A stretch of DNA of 64,000 bases from Basidiobolus meristosporus CBS 931.73. Taxonomy: Eukaryota > Basidiobolomycota > Basidiobolomycetes > Basidiobolales > Basidiobolaceae. The notes beneath the pieces are model-generated. The model was not told where the DNA came from and made no database searches. It saw only the letters and a list, made by a program, of their open reading frames with translations. The stretch lies in the NCBI GenBank assembly GCA_002104905.1, contig MCFE01000036.1, positions 124,001-188,000 on the forward strand. Direction: 5' to 3'. Below are positions 55,158 to 64,000 of the stretch, piece by piece. The position numbers and the translations under genes are program-made. Position 1 is the stretch's first letter, and each line of letters starts with the position of its first letter.

Positions 55158-56232
55158 TTATTTCACCAGCGGCGGTGGTTGGGATTTGTGGCTTTGCAGT
55201 GTATTCATGGCCTGCCAGAGCGTATCACATATCTTGATTCGTGTGGCTGTGTGCTCCCAATTGGCAGTTTTGGATTCCTCAAGCAGAGTGGACAAGTCGA
55301 TGGGGTCGCCGAACACCACCTTCAGGGTCTGACCCACCCGCGGAATCGGTATCCTCCTACCTTCAGGCATGATGTCGGACATCCCTTTGAAAACAATCAG
55401 CACCTACGACAACGGACGCCTCGGAGTTCTCCTACCTTTGTGCCAGAAAGGAACCACGATCGGGGGTTTCTTGGACTCCATGATAATCCTCCCCACTCCC
55501 CATTTGAAACGAATCAACTTGTCGGTCTGATTGACCTTGGCCTCGGGAAAAATATGAATCTAACTTTGGTTACTCTTCAATCCTGCCTGATACAGTGAAT
55601 CTCTTTGGACCCACCCATTTTCCGTCGTTCATCCGGTCTATCGCAAAATCGACTGCTGGCTGGTATATTCCATCCCCTCTAACGATCGGAACCGTCTGTC
55701 CAAGATAGAAAAACAACGAAAAAGCCCTAGCATCAATTGTGTTTGAAAATCCCCAATTTCAGTCTCCATATTTACCTGGACTTACTCATTGGTGAAGCAG
55801 ATCTCTCGCGCAGCTAGACACCATCTCATGTACTCTCTTTTCCAGAACGCTCTCAAGGGGAATACGTGAAACAACAACGGATCATCAAGTCTGGTCCAGC
55901 AGCAGTAGGCAAACAGTCGGATTAGCCAAAGATGTCTGCCTTCGATCCTTGCGGTCACTTACACTGAGGTGTGGTTTGCAACTATAGCAGGAGAATAGAA
56001 CGATTAAACAAATGCTTTTGTTCGAAATTACAGAGCAAGGGTCCTTACTTGTGATGATTGGTCTGTCTCTATTCGGATCGAAGAGTAGTTTTAGAAAAGG
56101 CTCGAGGTTGTGGACCTCAGTGGTGGTTGTACATTTGATGAACATTTTGCCAAGCAAGCCTACACTAGTCATCACCAGGCTGCTCCCAAGATTCCACAGT
56201 CGGCTGTTCTTCGGGATAACGCGAATACTCAT
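55158..56232 (-). CDS. TAZ1: Tafazzin (cardiolipin-remodelling acyltransferase)
   Basis: About six exons on the minus strand, from MSIRVIPKNSRLWNLGSSLV (ATG 56232) to TAA 55158. Joining exons by GT-AG restores the acyltransferase HX4D motif: IIT|IANHTSV|LDDPLLFHVFP (56035-55865). Further blocks are WCLAAREICFTNE, TVPIVRGDGIYQPAVDFAIDR, and IHIFPEAKVNQ (the family FPEG-like motif, with Ala for Gly, near 55550), FKWGVGRIIMES and PFWHKGMSDIMPEG. It is a membrane-associated transacylase of the mitochondrial membranes that remodels cardiolipin. The N-terminal hydrophobic stretch before residue 35 fits the family. Convergent with the condensin gene, 131 bases between stops. Confidence 0.92.
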
Positions 56233-56769
56233 GCTATATCAAGGGCTTCTGCTTGGACCAGGAAACTACTTTGCGTCCACCACCGACGAGGTTCACAAGT
56301 TGAATACTATACTTGCCATTGTACTAATTTATTTTGGCAGCCAGACAGATGTGCCTAATCACTGATTTGCTGCCCCTCCGTCCATCTAGCCATCCCCAGC
56401 AAGCGCAATCTACTTTTGGGGATGGAATCAGGAATATTGCTAAATATAATCGTAGGAGAGATCGTACTGAACACACTTATGGAAATTTCGGAATCTATTC
56501 TTGGCTGGCTCTTGTTTATTGTCTAGGAAAACCACGGAAGAGAATAGAGATGTGGCAGGTATAATATGGGGTGGATAAGCAAATGCGGCACACTACAAGC
56601 TATAAGCTAGAAGACCTGATGCGAAGAAGAATGTACACAAATATATGATGGAGAAACTAAGGAAGATTATTAACGTAATATCTATAATAAAGAAGAAACC
56701 ACGGAATCTAATGATGATGCAAAAAGTTCCTCACAGAGCAACGTCCGATCTCTTTGTACATGGCTGAGC
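56233..56769. other. Intergenic upstream of tafazzin
   Basis: AT-rich, with no recognisable gene. It lies between the tafazzin start and the 3' end of the Sds3-like gene, both on the minus strand, so the tafazzin promoter should be here. Confidence 0.45.
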
Positions 56770-58560
56770 TCATACTTTGAGCTGCAGTTCGTACTTGCCC
56801 TGCCTGGTCATGTCCAGAGAGATATGCTCCTTCGAGCCGTCGGGTCGTTGCACAGTAATCTAGAAAAAGAAAGATTTCAGCGTGCATGTCCAGGTTAATC
56901 ACTCATGTGCCAAACTGGTTACATACCACTTCTTTGTTCGCGGAAAGAAATTTGGCGTTGTATTTATCCGATTTGAAATCGTTCACCATGATCGCGTCCC
57001 CTTTTTTCAACCATTGGCCATAATACGACAATTTCCCGGACTCTGCGTATACTCGGATGATGCTATTTTCAAAGGGGAGACGACTCACTTTGCTTTGTGC
57101 TTGTGGAGACTGACGTTACTCTATGGTGCATGTGAAATAGTCCGCCTTAACGATGAGTACCTGTTGCAAGCTATTCAAGGGTTAATGACTTCCCCTAAGC
57201 ACACGGTCTTTCAAGAACATACCTGAATAAGGGCCAAATCTTCGCTGATTTCCGCTGGATCAAGGCTGGACACCAAATGTAGGCTAGTTAAGGATACTGG
57301 CGAGATGGCATCTGGATTATTCAAATCTTGACAGCGCAAAAAGGATATTAAACTCTGGCATCATGAGCTTGGCCGGGGTGAGATTTGTTTCATGCAACCG
57401 CGGTATCTTTCGACTTACAGGCTCTGTATCTAGTAGTTGACATTCGATATCAGTATTAGCGACCGCTGACCATGAACAAAGCTGATACTTACAAATCTCC
57501 TCGTCCAATCGCTCGTACTCTTTTTTGAGCCGGTGCTTCTTACTCACAGTGTCTTCTGATAGCGTCGCTTTGAGTGATTTCCTAGCATTCTGCATGTGAG
57601 GTACGATAAATACGTGCTACGCACATCATGCATTTCTCATTGTTTACCTCGAAGTCACAGCGAATCTGATATTCGGTTCCGATATTTATATTGTTAATCG
57701 TGAATAGCTGCGCATTTCGGAATGCATTGGCCATATCGATCACGGCTCTCCTTTTTCTTTCCACCTCTTCTAGCAAAGGTGTCAACTCTGGGTGATTTTC
57801 TAGCAATACAAAGTCGTTGGAATGGTGCTTAGCGAGAATACGATTCATAGAAAAGGAGCCTGTACCATTTTCAACCATCTTTATCTCATCCTCTAGTTCA
57901 TGCAAACGTTCACGGTATATCCTTGGGGCCGGTTAGAATCACTGCTTTCACCGTTTTTAAAGCTTATTATGTTATTTATACCTATCACGAAGTTTTGCAA
58001 ACTCCAACTCAATTTCGCGTAATGAATCCAATGCTTCATGATGCTGGTCTCGGACGACTACCCATTCGATGTATGAGAATAAGCAATTCGAAAAAACAAC
58101 AACTTGACGTGAGTGTTTACTGACCTTGATCTTCATCATCGTGTGTATGGGCCGGGGTCAAATCATCGAGTGTTGTGTCAACAGCGGCAGGAGGATCTAA
58201 TGGCTCTGAATGTTCGGAAGCCTCTGAGCCGTTTTGCTTGCCAGAAGCCGGTGAAGATGGACAAGAAGGCGTAGGTGACAGTAGTGGCGAGTTATTTTTA
58301 CTTTCCGTAGGCGAGTCCGGAGCATTCTCTTGATGATCGAGCTGCTTTTCGCCTTCTTGACTTTTTGCTGGGGTTAAATTCTCTGAGGGGATTTCTGAGG
58401 GTAGAACTGGATTATGTTCAACGCTCTTTGGCTCCTGTGCACAGGTTACGTTGGAAAGCGAGACATCAGAAGAAAGGACACTGGAAAAGGAGCTGGATAG
58501 ATTTGCTGTGGAGTCAGCCTCGGTTTTGGAACTGATTGAGGAAGCAATCTCTAAGGTCAT
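56770..58560 (-). CDS. Sds3-like subunit of the Rpd3L histone deacetylase complex
   Basis: Minus-strand gene with about seven exons, ATG 58560 to TGA 56770. Residues 1-147 are a disordered Ser/Glu/Pro-rich region (58560-58125). Then, split by introns, the Sds3 core: ALDSLREIELEFAKLRDR, RERLHELEDEIKMVENGTG (about 57910), a helix ending NAFRNAQLFTINNINIGTE, and ARKSLKATLSEDTVSKKHRL. The C-terminal part has SIIRVYAESGKLSYYGQWLKK-type words (57060-57000), matching the Sds3/BRMS1 C-terminal domain, and ends KYELQLKV. Sds3 proteins tie Sin3 to the Rpd3 deacetylase through the coiled region. Placement within Sds3 versus BRMS1/Dep1 relatives is not settled. Confidence 0.8.
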
Positions 58561-59088
58561 ATGAACGAAGGCTATTGAGATTTAGAAGCAGCGGTATTTT
58601 CCTCGAGAACTTTAGAAGCAGTGCTTGGTGACAGAGAAGTACACGACGATAGAAAAGGAGCAATTTTCTTTGGACAGCGGAAACAACCGACCCACAAAAG
58701 AGAAACTATGGCTAAAAGTAGGCCTAGGAAAAAACGAACAGGACTATTGTGTGTTTACCGCACTATGAAGCCATGGTCAGGAAAACTTGGGAAAAAATAT
58801 ATATATTGATCACGGGGTTGGAATTCAATGGCGGACTGCTCTTTATTCAAAGCATATATTGATTAATTCTTCACCTAAGCTAGTCAAGTTCAAAAGTGCC
58901 AACCAATTGCCCAATCAGTGCATATCAACCTAAACCATATAGGCTACAACTTGATCGACTCGATGTATGATTTGTTTATTGGTGTGGTGGGTGGTGAGTG
59001 GGTGGTGAGTGGTATGTGGTATGTGGTATGTGGCATGTAGCACTGATGTTCAAAAAAATAAGCTCAGTACTGCTGATGCTCAGTGCGA
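58561..59088. other. Intergenic with a GT-rich minisatellite
   Basis: Bases 58981-59040 are tandem GTGGTGGGT / GGTATGT-type words (about 7-11 bases, three copies of GGTATGT). No gene recognised in the remainder. Confidence 0.5.
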
Positions 59089-60144
59089 CTAACGCTTAAG
59101 AAACTCCATAGTGAGTTCAAAAAACTCCTTTGGTTTCTCGGCATGCACTAAGAATGTTGGAAAGCCGGTTAATGGCTGAGTCGGTAAGATAGTAAGATCT
59201 ACTTACCCCAATGTCCTGCATCAAGCTCGGCAAACTGTACGCTTGGGAAGAACTCCTGGATGGCACGATGGTGCTTTTGTTGGACGTAATGCGACTTGCT
59301 ACCAGATACAAACAGGGTAGGCCCTTCGAAGCGCTTTAGCCCTTCTTCAGTTGGAAACTCGCCAAGATCCTCAAGATGGTTCTTGATAATATCCAACGGT
59401 ATACGCCAGGAATAAGCTCCACTGGGATTCTTCCTAAGATTCGTCATCAAAAACATGCGAACCCCATGATCCTAAATACTGCACATCAGTACAATCATTA
59501 CCTCCATCAAGCCCTGTCTTACTCACTGGGATATAACTCATCAATTCATTGTCAGCAGCACTCTGCTTTGTATGCTTGCTCTCTTCAACCTGCTTCATGG
59601 CGCTTATAAAATGGCCGATGTCACCAGAAAGTTTAAGTGAAACTGGTGACATATCAACCACAACTAGTTTTTCAAGCTGCGCAGGTTCGTTTAGACTGAG
59701 AGTCATAGCAACTTTTCCGCCCCTTGGTATACGAAATGAAAACCGTCAATGAAGGTGTGTGTTTCCTTGAGGAAAGTTCGCTTACATTGAATGCCCCATG
59801 AGGTTCACTTTGTCAAGGCCATTCTGCTTTAAAAACTCGGACACATCTTCAGCCATGACTTCATAATTCAAGGGCTCAATATGGGGACTTTCACCATGAT
59901 CTCTCAAATCCAAGGCGTACACATCCGTATTGAGGCTACTGGAGTAGCTTTTTGCAAGTGTCTTCCAGTTTTGTTTAGAACCGAATAGTCCGTGAAGAAT
60001 CACTAAAGGTGTTTTTGCTTGCCCCTTTACTGGGTTAACGGCTTCATATCGGTCATGAACTAATTTAATGCTGGATCTTTGACTACAGAGGCTACCGTGG
60101 AAATTACGCTTGGCGAACAAAGTGAAAGAATTTCGCATGAACAT
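59089..60144 (-). CDS. Mitochondrial alpha/beta hydrolase, ABHD11/Imo32-like
   Basis: Four exons on the minus strand. With the start at 60144 the N-terminus MFMRNSFTLFAKRNFHGSLC is a basic, Ser-rich mitochondrial presequence. Open frame continues upstream to other ATGs (60198, 60372), so the start is uncertain. The hydrolase fold shows PLVILHGLFGSKQNWKTLA (oxyanion HG), VYALDLRDHGESPH, the nucleophile elbow GHSM|GGK across an intron at 59785-59705, VVVDMSPVSL, GPTLFVSGSKSHYV, and the catalytic His in DAGHWG near 59205. It ends at TAG 59089. The closest family is ABHD11/yeast Imo32 and Eat1, serine hydrolases of the mitochondrial matrix. The natural substrate is unsure. Confidence 0.9.
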
Positions 60145-60472
60145 TTTCGCCAAGTGTACAGGTCGAGTGTGTGCTGGAACTGCCCGAATGAAGACCATGC
60201 TATCATAGACGTGAATTCCTTCCGAATAACCATATAAATACGCTGGAGCAGTCACATGATTGTTCAATAATAAAGATGGGAGGCTTGCCCAGAAGTTGGC
60301 ATAAATTAACAAGTCTCCAAGCAATTTTTCGGATAAAAAAGAAGGTCGAAATTTTTTGAAACTCTGGATCACAAGTAAAAAAGGTCGAAATTTTTACTGT
60401 TACCTTGCAAAGTGAAAATTTCGCGCTACCTGTACTTGCTCAACTTAGAACTAGAGGTTGTACGTTTTGAAA
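60145..60472. promoter_or_regulatory. Shared promoter region of divergent ABHD11-like and mL50 genes
   Basis: 328 bases between two outward-facing start codons, both for mitochondrial proteins. A TATTTATATGG word on the minus strand (about 60227-60240) could serve the hydrolase gene. Confidence 0.4.
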
Positions 60473-61185
60473 ATGGTTTTTCCCAACGCTATTAGAATTA
60501 TCAAGAACACAGCTCGTGGAAACTCTATCGGCAGCGTCTCCCTATATAACGTTGCCTATTTCCATCACCGACCAGCTGTCTATGCTAAGGATGGCCTCTT
60601 TGGCTTCTTCAAAAAGGACTCAGCTGACGCCCAAGTGACCGAAACTACGGAAGCTCAAGTAGAGTCTACCGTTGAAGAGTCGACCGAAGCTCCTGCTCAA
60701 AAAAGGAGGTATGGGCAGTCTCACACGTAAACTTGGCTAAATTTATCTATTCACAACTCTCGGCCTTATCAGAAAAGCGCCACTTACCCCCGAAGAACTT
60801 GAGAACACCATCAAAGACATTGTAAAGGAGTATACTCAGACTGATGATTCCAAATGGCGCCAGGTCAAATTCGACGACAAGAAGGTTAAGTACCAGGTAA
60901 GAGCCACACATATATGGTACACACGTCTATATAAGCATGAGCGTTAAGCTTTTTACATAGATTCTTCAAGAATGCATGCTCAAGTGCCAACGTGAAATCC
61001 CCAATGCCAGTCTAAACAACATGCAAAATATTCAAGATTTGTTACACTTCTACTTGCAAGAGGAAACACCATTTAAGTCGGTACATCCTGTTGCCGAATG
61101 GTTCCAGAAGAACAAGGCTCAGTTCCCACCAAATATGCACTTTGTCAAATATGATAAAAGAACGAAGAAGGCACACAATCACTAA
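60473..61185 (+). CDS. Mitochondrial large ribosomal subunit protein mL50
   Basis: Three exons (60473-60708, 60773-60896, 60961-61185) join to 194 residues. The ATG at 60473 begins a mitochondrial presequence (MVFPNAIRIIKNTARGNSIG), followed by an acidic low-complexity stretch (TETTEAQVESTVEESTEA) and then the family region: LTPEELENTIKDIVKEYT, REIPNASLNNMQNIQDLLHF and WFQKNKAQFPPNMHF. This C-terminal block resembles human MRPL50 and yeast Mrpl13. It is a structural protein of the mitoribosome. AATAAA lies at 61254. Divergent from the ABHD11-like gene. Confidence 0.85.
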
Positions 61186-61253
61186 TTGGAATACAGCATT
61201 CTCCGTCACTTCCAATACACAAACTTTCATATTTAGGCTTCACTATTTTCTTC

Positions 61254-61259
61254 AATAAA
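61254..61259 (+). terminator. Polyadenylation signal of the mL50 gene
   Basis: AATAAA 68 bases after the mL50 stop codon. Confidence 0.5.
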
Positions 61260-61677
61260 CCTCTCGTCATTGCATCACAAACAACCTCTCTTCCTAGACT
61301 GCACTCTTGTCTCGATATTTGAAGAGTACCCCAACCCCGCCATACGCTGCCGGTATCGGAGGAATGATCTATAAACTAATGCTAATGCCTTCGGTAACAT
61401 CCAAAAGAGATATTCTGGAATGGATTATTATCATTTACTCTGTGGCGAATGTCGAATTCATGGATGAAAAAGTTTTAGTAGAAAAACAAGTGCAGTCAAG
61501 AAAAAAAAAGGGCCTGAGATGGAAAATCATGACAGCAGCAGTGAAGCATATACACAAATTATCGATTCTGCGTATTTTTTCTTTTCGACCACTCCTACAG
61601 GCCAAAGCACACGCTTTCTAACTCAGTACAGGCGTGTACGATAATTTAATTCCACTTTGGATTATTGAAAGTTGAAT
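61260..61677. other. Intergenic between mL50 and RPC1
   Basis: An open frame at 61307-61621 lacks an early ATG and resembles nothing known; it is probably chance. The RPC1 promoter should lie here. Confidence 0.45.
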
Positions 61678-64000
61678 ATGAAGGAACACGTCGTGGAGAG
61701 TGCACCCAAGAGAATGTAATCCCCCTTTACTAAGTCATCAAGCTAGTGTCTGGTTGAGTCAGCCAATAACCATTGATTTTATGAAATTAGTAAGCACATC
61801 CAATTCGGAGTGCTCTCTCCTCAACAAATGATGAAGCTTGCCGAGTTTGAAGTTACTCAGCGTGATCTTTACAACATCCCTGATCGCACTACTGTCAAAC
61901 ATGGTGTTCTAGATATGAGACTGGTAAGCCAATTCTTACCTAGTAGGCTGAATCTGAATCTACCTGCCTACCAATACTCACAAATTCGCTTCACTTGGTA
62001 GGGTACGTCAGATAAGACTGCACTTTGCGAAACTTGTGGCTTGAAAATGGCTGATTGTGTGGGTCATTACGGTTATGTCAAGCTTTGCCTCCCCGTATTT
62101 CATATCGGCTACTTTAGATCAATCATTACCATCCTACAGAATATCTGCAAAGTACGTATACTGCATCAGCTATAGCAGAATATTAATCCAGAGAATAACC
62201 GCTCTATAGACTTGTAGTAGGGTCTTACTCGAAGAGGGAGATAGGCGTATTTATCTGAAGAGACTTCGTGCTCCTCGCTTAGAGAATTTACAAAGGCGTA
62301 ACATTGTTAAAGCAGTAAACGATAAGTGTAAAAAGGTCGTTTATTGCACTTATTGCGGTGCTACAAATGGTAAAGATGGATTATTCTCGAATTCAGCGAA
62401 CCTGTTCTAACTGAACTTCTAACCACAGGTGTTGTAAAGAAGGTTGGTCCGTTGAAGATCACTCACGAAAAGTTCCGTGCGAAGAGAACTGCCTCAGAGC
62501 AAGAAGCTTTCAAGCAAACCTTTGAGAATGCAATTGCATTTACACCGGAGTTGAAGGCACATGTTGGAAAGGCCCAAGAAGATATGAACCCCTTGCGTGT
62601 GTTCCAACTTTTTGAAAAGATAACTTCAGAGGTATTTTATACCGATACTTCGCAATGTAATTTTTAAGTACTTACTTTGGTGCTCGACAGGATTGTGAAC
62701 TGCTTGGCTTAGATCCGGAAGAAGGAAGACCTGAGTCTTACCTTTGGAGGGCACTTCCTGTTCCTCCTGTTTGTATTAGACCTTCTGTTGCTCAAGACGG
62801 GGCAAGCACTGAGGATGATTTGACAGTCAAATTGACAGAAATCATCTTTACTAATGCCCTTATCAAAGCTGGGTTGGAGAAAGGCGGCTCTATCATGAAC
62901 CTGATGGAACAATGGGAATTCTTGCAACTTTCTGTCGGCATGTACATCAACAGTGACATTCCAGGTCTGGCTAACAATATGGGCGGAAAGCCTATTCGTG
63001 GCTTCTGCCAAAGACTGAAGGGTAAACAAGGTCGTTTCCGTGGAAATTTGTCCGGAAAGCGTGTCGATTTCTCCAGTAGAACAGTCATTTCCCCGGATCC
63101 TAATTTGCGAATTGACCAGGTACGCATTTATCTACACTTTAGCCAAAACCTTTCACGATACTTATTAAGCGTATGCTTAGGTTGCGGTGCCAGAGTATGT
63201 CGCCAAAGTACTCACCTTCCCTGAGCGTGTCTTCGAACATAACATTGAGCGCCTCCGCAAAAACGTTCTCAATGGTCCAGATGTTCATCCTGGTGCCAAC
63301 TTCATTGTACAAGGAAACGGTTTCAAGAAATACCTAAAATACGCCAATAGGGAGCAGATCGCGGCTGACCTTCGAATCGGTGATGTCGTCGAGAGACATC
63401 TGTCCGACGGAGATGTTGCTTTGTTCAATCGTCAACCATCACTTCATAAGCTCAGTATCATGGCGCATTATGTAAGGTTCTCTCGAATAGTCACCATTTT
63501 GAGTCAGTTGCTAAGCAGTTGTCATCTATAGGTTACTGTAAAGCCCTGGCGTACTTTCCGTTTCAATGAGTGCGTTTGTAGTCCTTATAATGCTGATTTC
63601 GATGGTGATGAAATGAATTTGCATGTGCCCCAGACAGAAGAAGCTAGAATGGAAGCCATTGAACTTATGGGAGTAAGGATGCATTTCTTACAATGCGAAT
63701 ATACTTATTCGCTGTTATGTAGTTATTTGTATTGACTTTTCCTCTCTATCTAGGTCAAGAACAACTTGGTAACTCCTCGTAACGGTGAACCACTGATTGC
63801 CGCCACTCAGGATTTTATCACTGCATCTTATCTACTCTCTAGCAAAGATCGTTTTTATAACAGAAGCCAGTTCGTTCAGATCTGCTCATATATGCAGGAC
63901 GCAAACATTCATATAGATATCCCACCACCAGCCATCCGTAAACCTGTCATGCTTTGGACCGGAAAGCAAATCTTCAACGTCTTGATGAGACCAAACAAGC
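61678..64000 (+). CDS. RPC1: RNA polymerase III largest subunit, 5' part
   Basis: Exons 61678-61715, 61791-61923, 62002-62151, 62220-62369, 62429-62631, 62691-63119, 63181-63471, 63532-63672 and 63754 onward (runs off the window). It reads [25 protein letters not shown], the clamp zinc fingers ([16 protein letters not shown] and CTYCGA), and the pol III-like [14 protein letters not shown]. Then come the invariant [36 protein letters not shown], and the catalytic metal site [15 protein letters not shown] at 63590-63635. The start VxSAPKRIKxIQFG and the spacing of blocks indicate Rpc160 rather than Rpa190 or Rpb1. It makes tRNA, 5S and U6 RNA. About 630 residues are present of the roughly 1,400 expected. 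Confidence 0.95.

Noticed and set aside
58981-59040. GT-rich repeat considered as telomere-like or CRISPR-like array
   Set aside because: Units of 7-11 bases with no spacers and an internal genic position; a simple minisatellite.
61307-61621. 104-codon frame between mL50 and RPC1
   Set aside because: No early ATG, no family resemblance, and it sits where the mL50 3' end and RPC1 promoter are expected.

Overview
The window is fungal nuclear DNA. The genes have short introns (about 50-220 nt, GT-AG). Several products (a FERRY3/C12orf4-family protein, an animal-type small subunit of serine palmitoyltransferase, Rac) point to an early-diverging, non-Dikarya fungus. A Basidiobolus/zoopagomycete-like genome is only a guess. 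All family names come from recognising protein motifs by eye; no search was run.

Bases 1 to about 23,950 are a transposon graveyard. It holds two broken Ty3/gypsy polyproteins (about 276-2166 and 10576-12530), a gypsy gag fragment behind a putative LTR (5157-6186), and a minus-strand Tnp2/CACTA-like transposase relic (about 6200-8433). It also holds two Ty1/copia elements: copia-A, plus strand, about 12497-17056, and copia-B, minus strand, 17316-23773. Other pieces are a solo copia LTR (8449-8796), a 732-bp fold-back element nested in an LTR of copia-B (17623-18354), a lone arm of the same family (10994-11328), and a roughly 1-kb TG...CA element present twice (3190-4110 and 18736-19806). A repeated coding-like module without a recognised family occurs at 1-275, 2551-2780, 4166-5156 and 8797-10147. 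CpG is almost absent from most of this block, and paired repeat copies show CpG changed to TpG/CpA, the mark of methylation-driven decay.

From about 24,000 onward CpG is normal and gene density is high. In order: a bacterial-looking short-chain dehydrogenase (-), an UNC93-like membrane protein (+), Elf1 (-), TDP1 (+), Rac (+), ribosomal proteins eL21 (-) and uS4/S9 (+) as a divergent pair, small subunit of serine palmitoyltransferase (+), FERRY3/C12orf4-like protein with a UBA-like segment (-), Ste50-like SAM-RA adaptor (-), Prp4 of the U4/U6 snRNP (-), Lrg1-like LIM-RhoGAP (-), mitochondrial ATP synthase alpha (+), Nvj2/TEX2-like SMP lipid-transfer protein (-), condensin subunit 3 (+), tafazzin (-), Sds3-like Rpd3L subunit (-), ABHD11-like mitochondrial hydrolase (-), mitochondrial ribosomal protein mL50 (+), and the 5' part of the RNA polymerase III largest subunit (+), which runs off the end.

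Most of the genes are housekeeping. Three (Rac, the Ste50-like adaptor, the Lrg1-like RhoGAP) act in Rho-GTPase/MAPK morphogenesis signalling within 15 kb. Two divergent pairs (eL21/uS4 and ABHD11/mL50) share short intergenic promoters. No new defence or biosynthetic system was found. The most unusual material is the layered mobile-element block.
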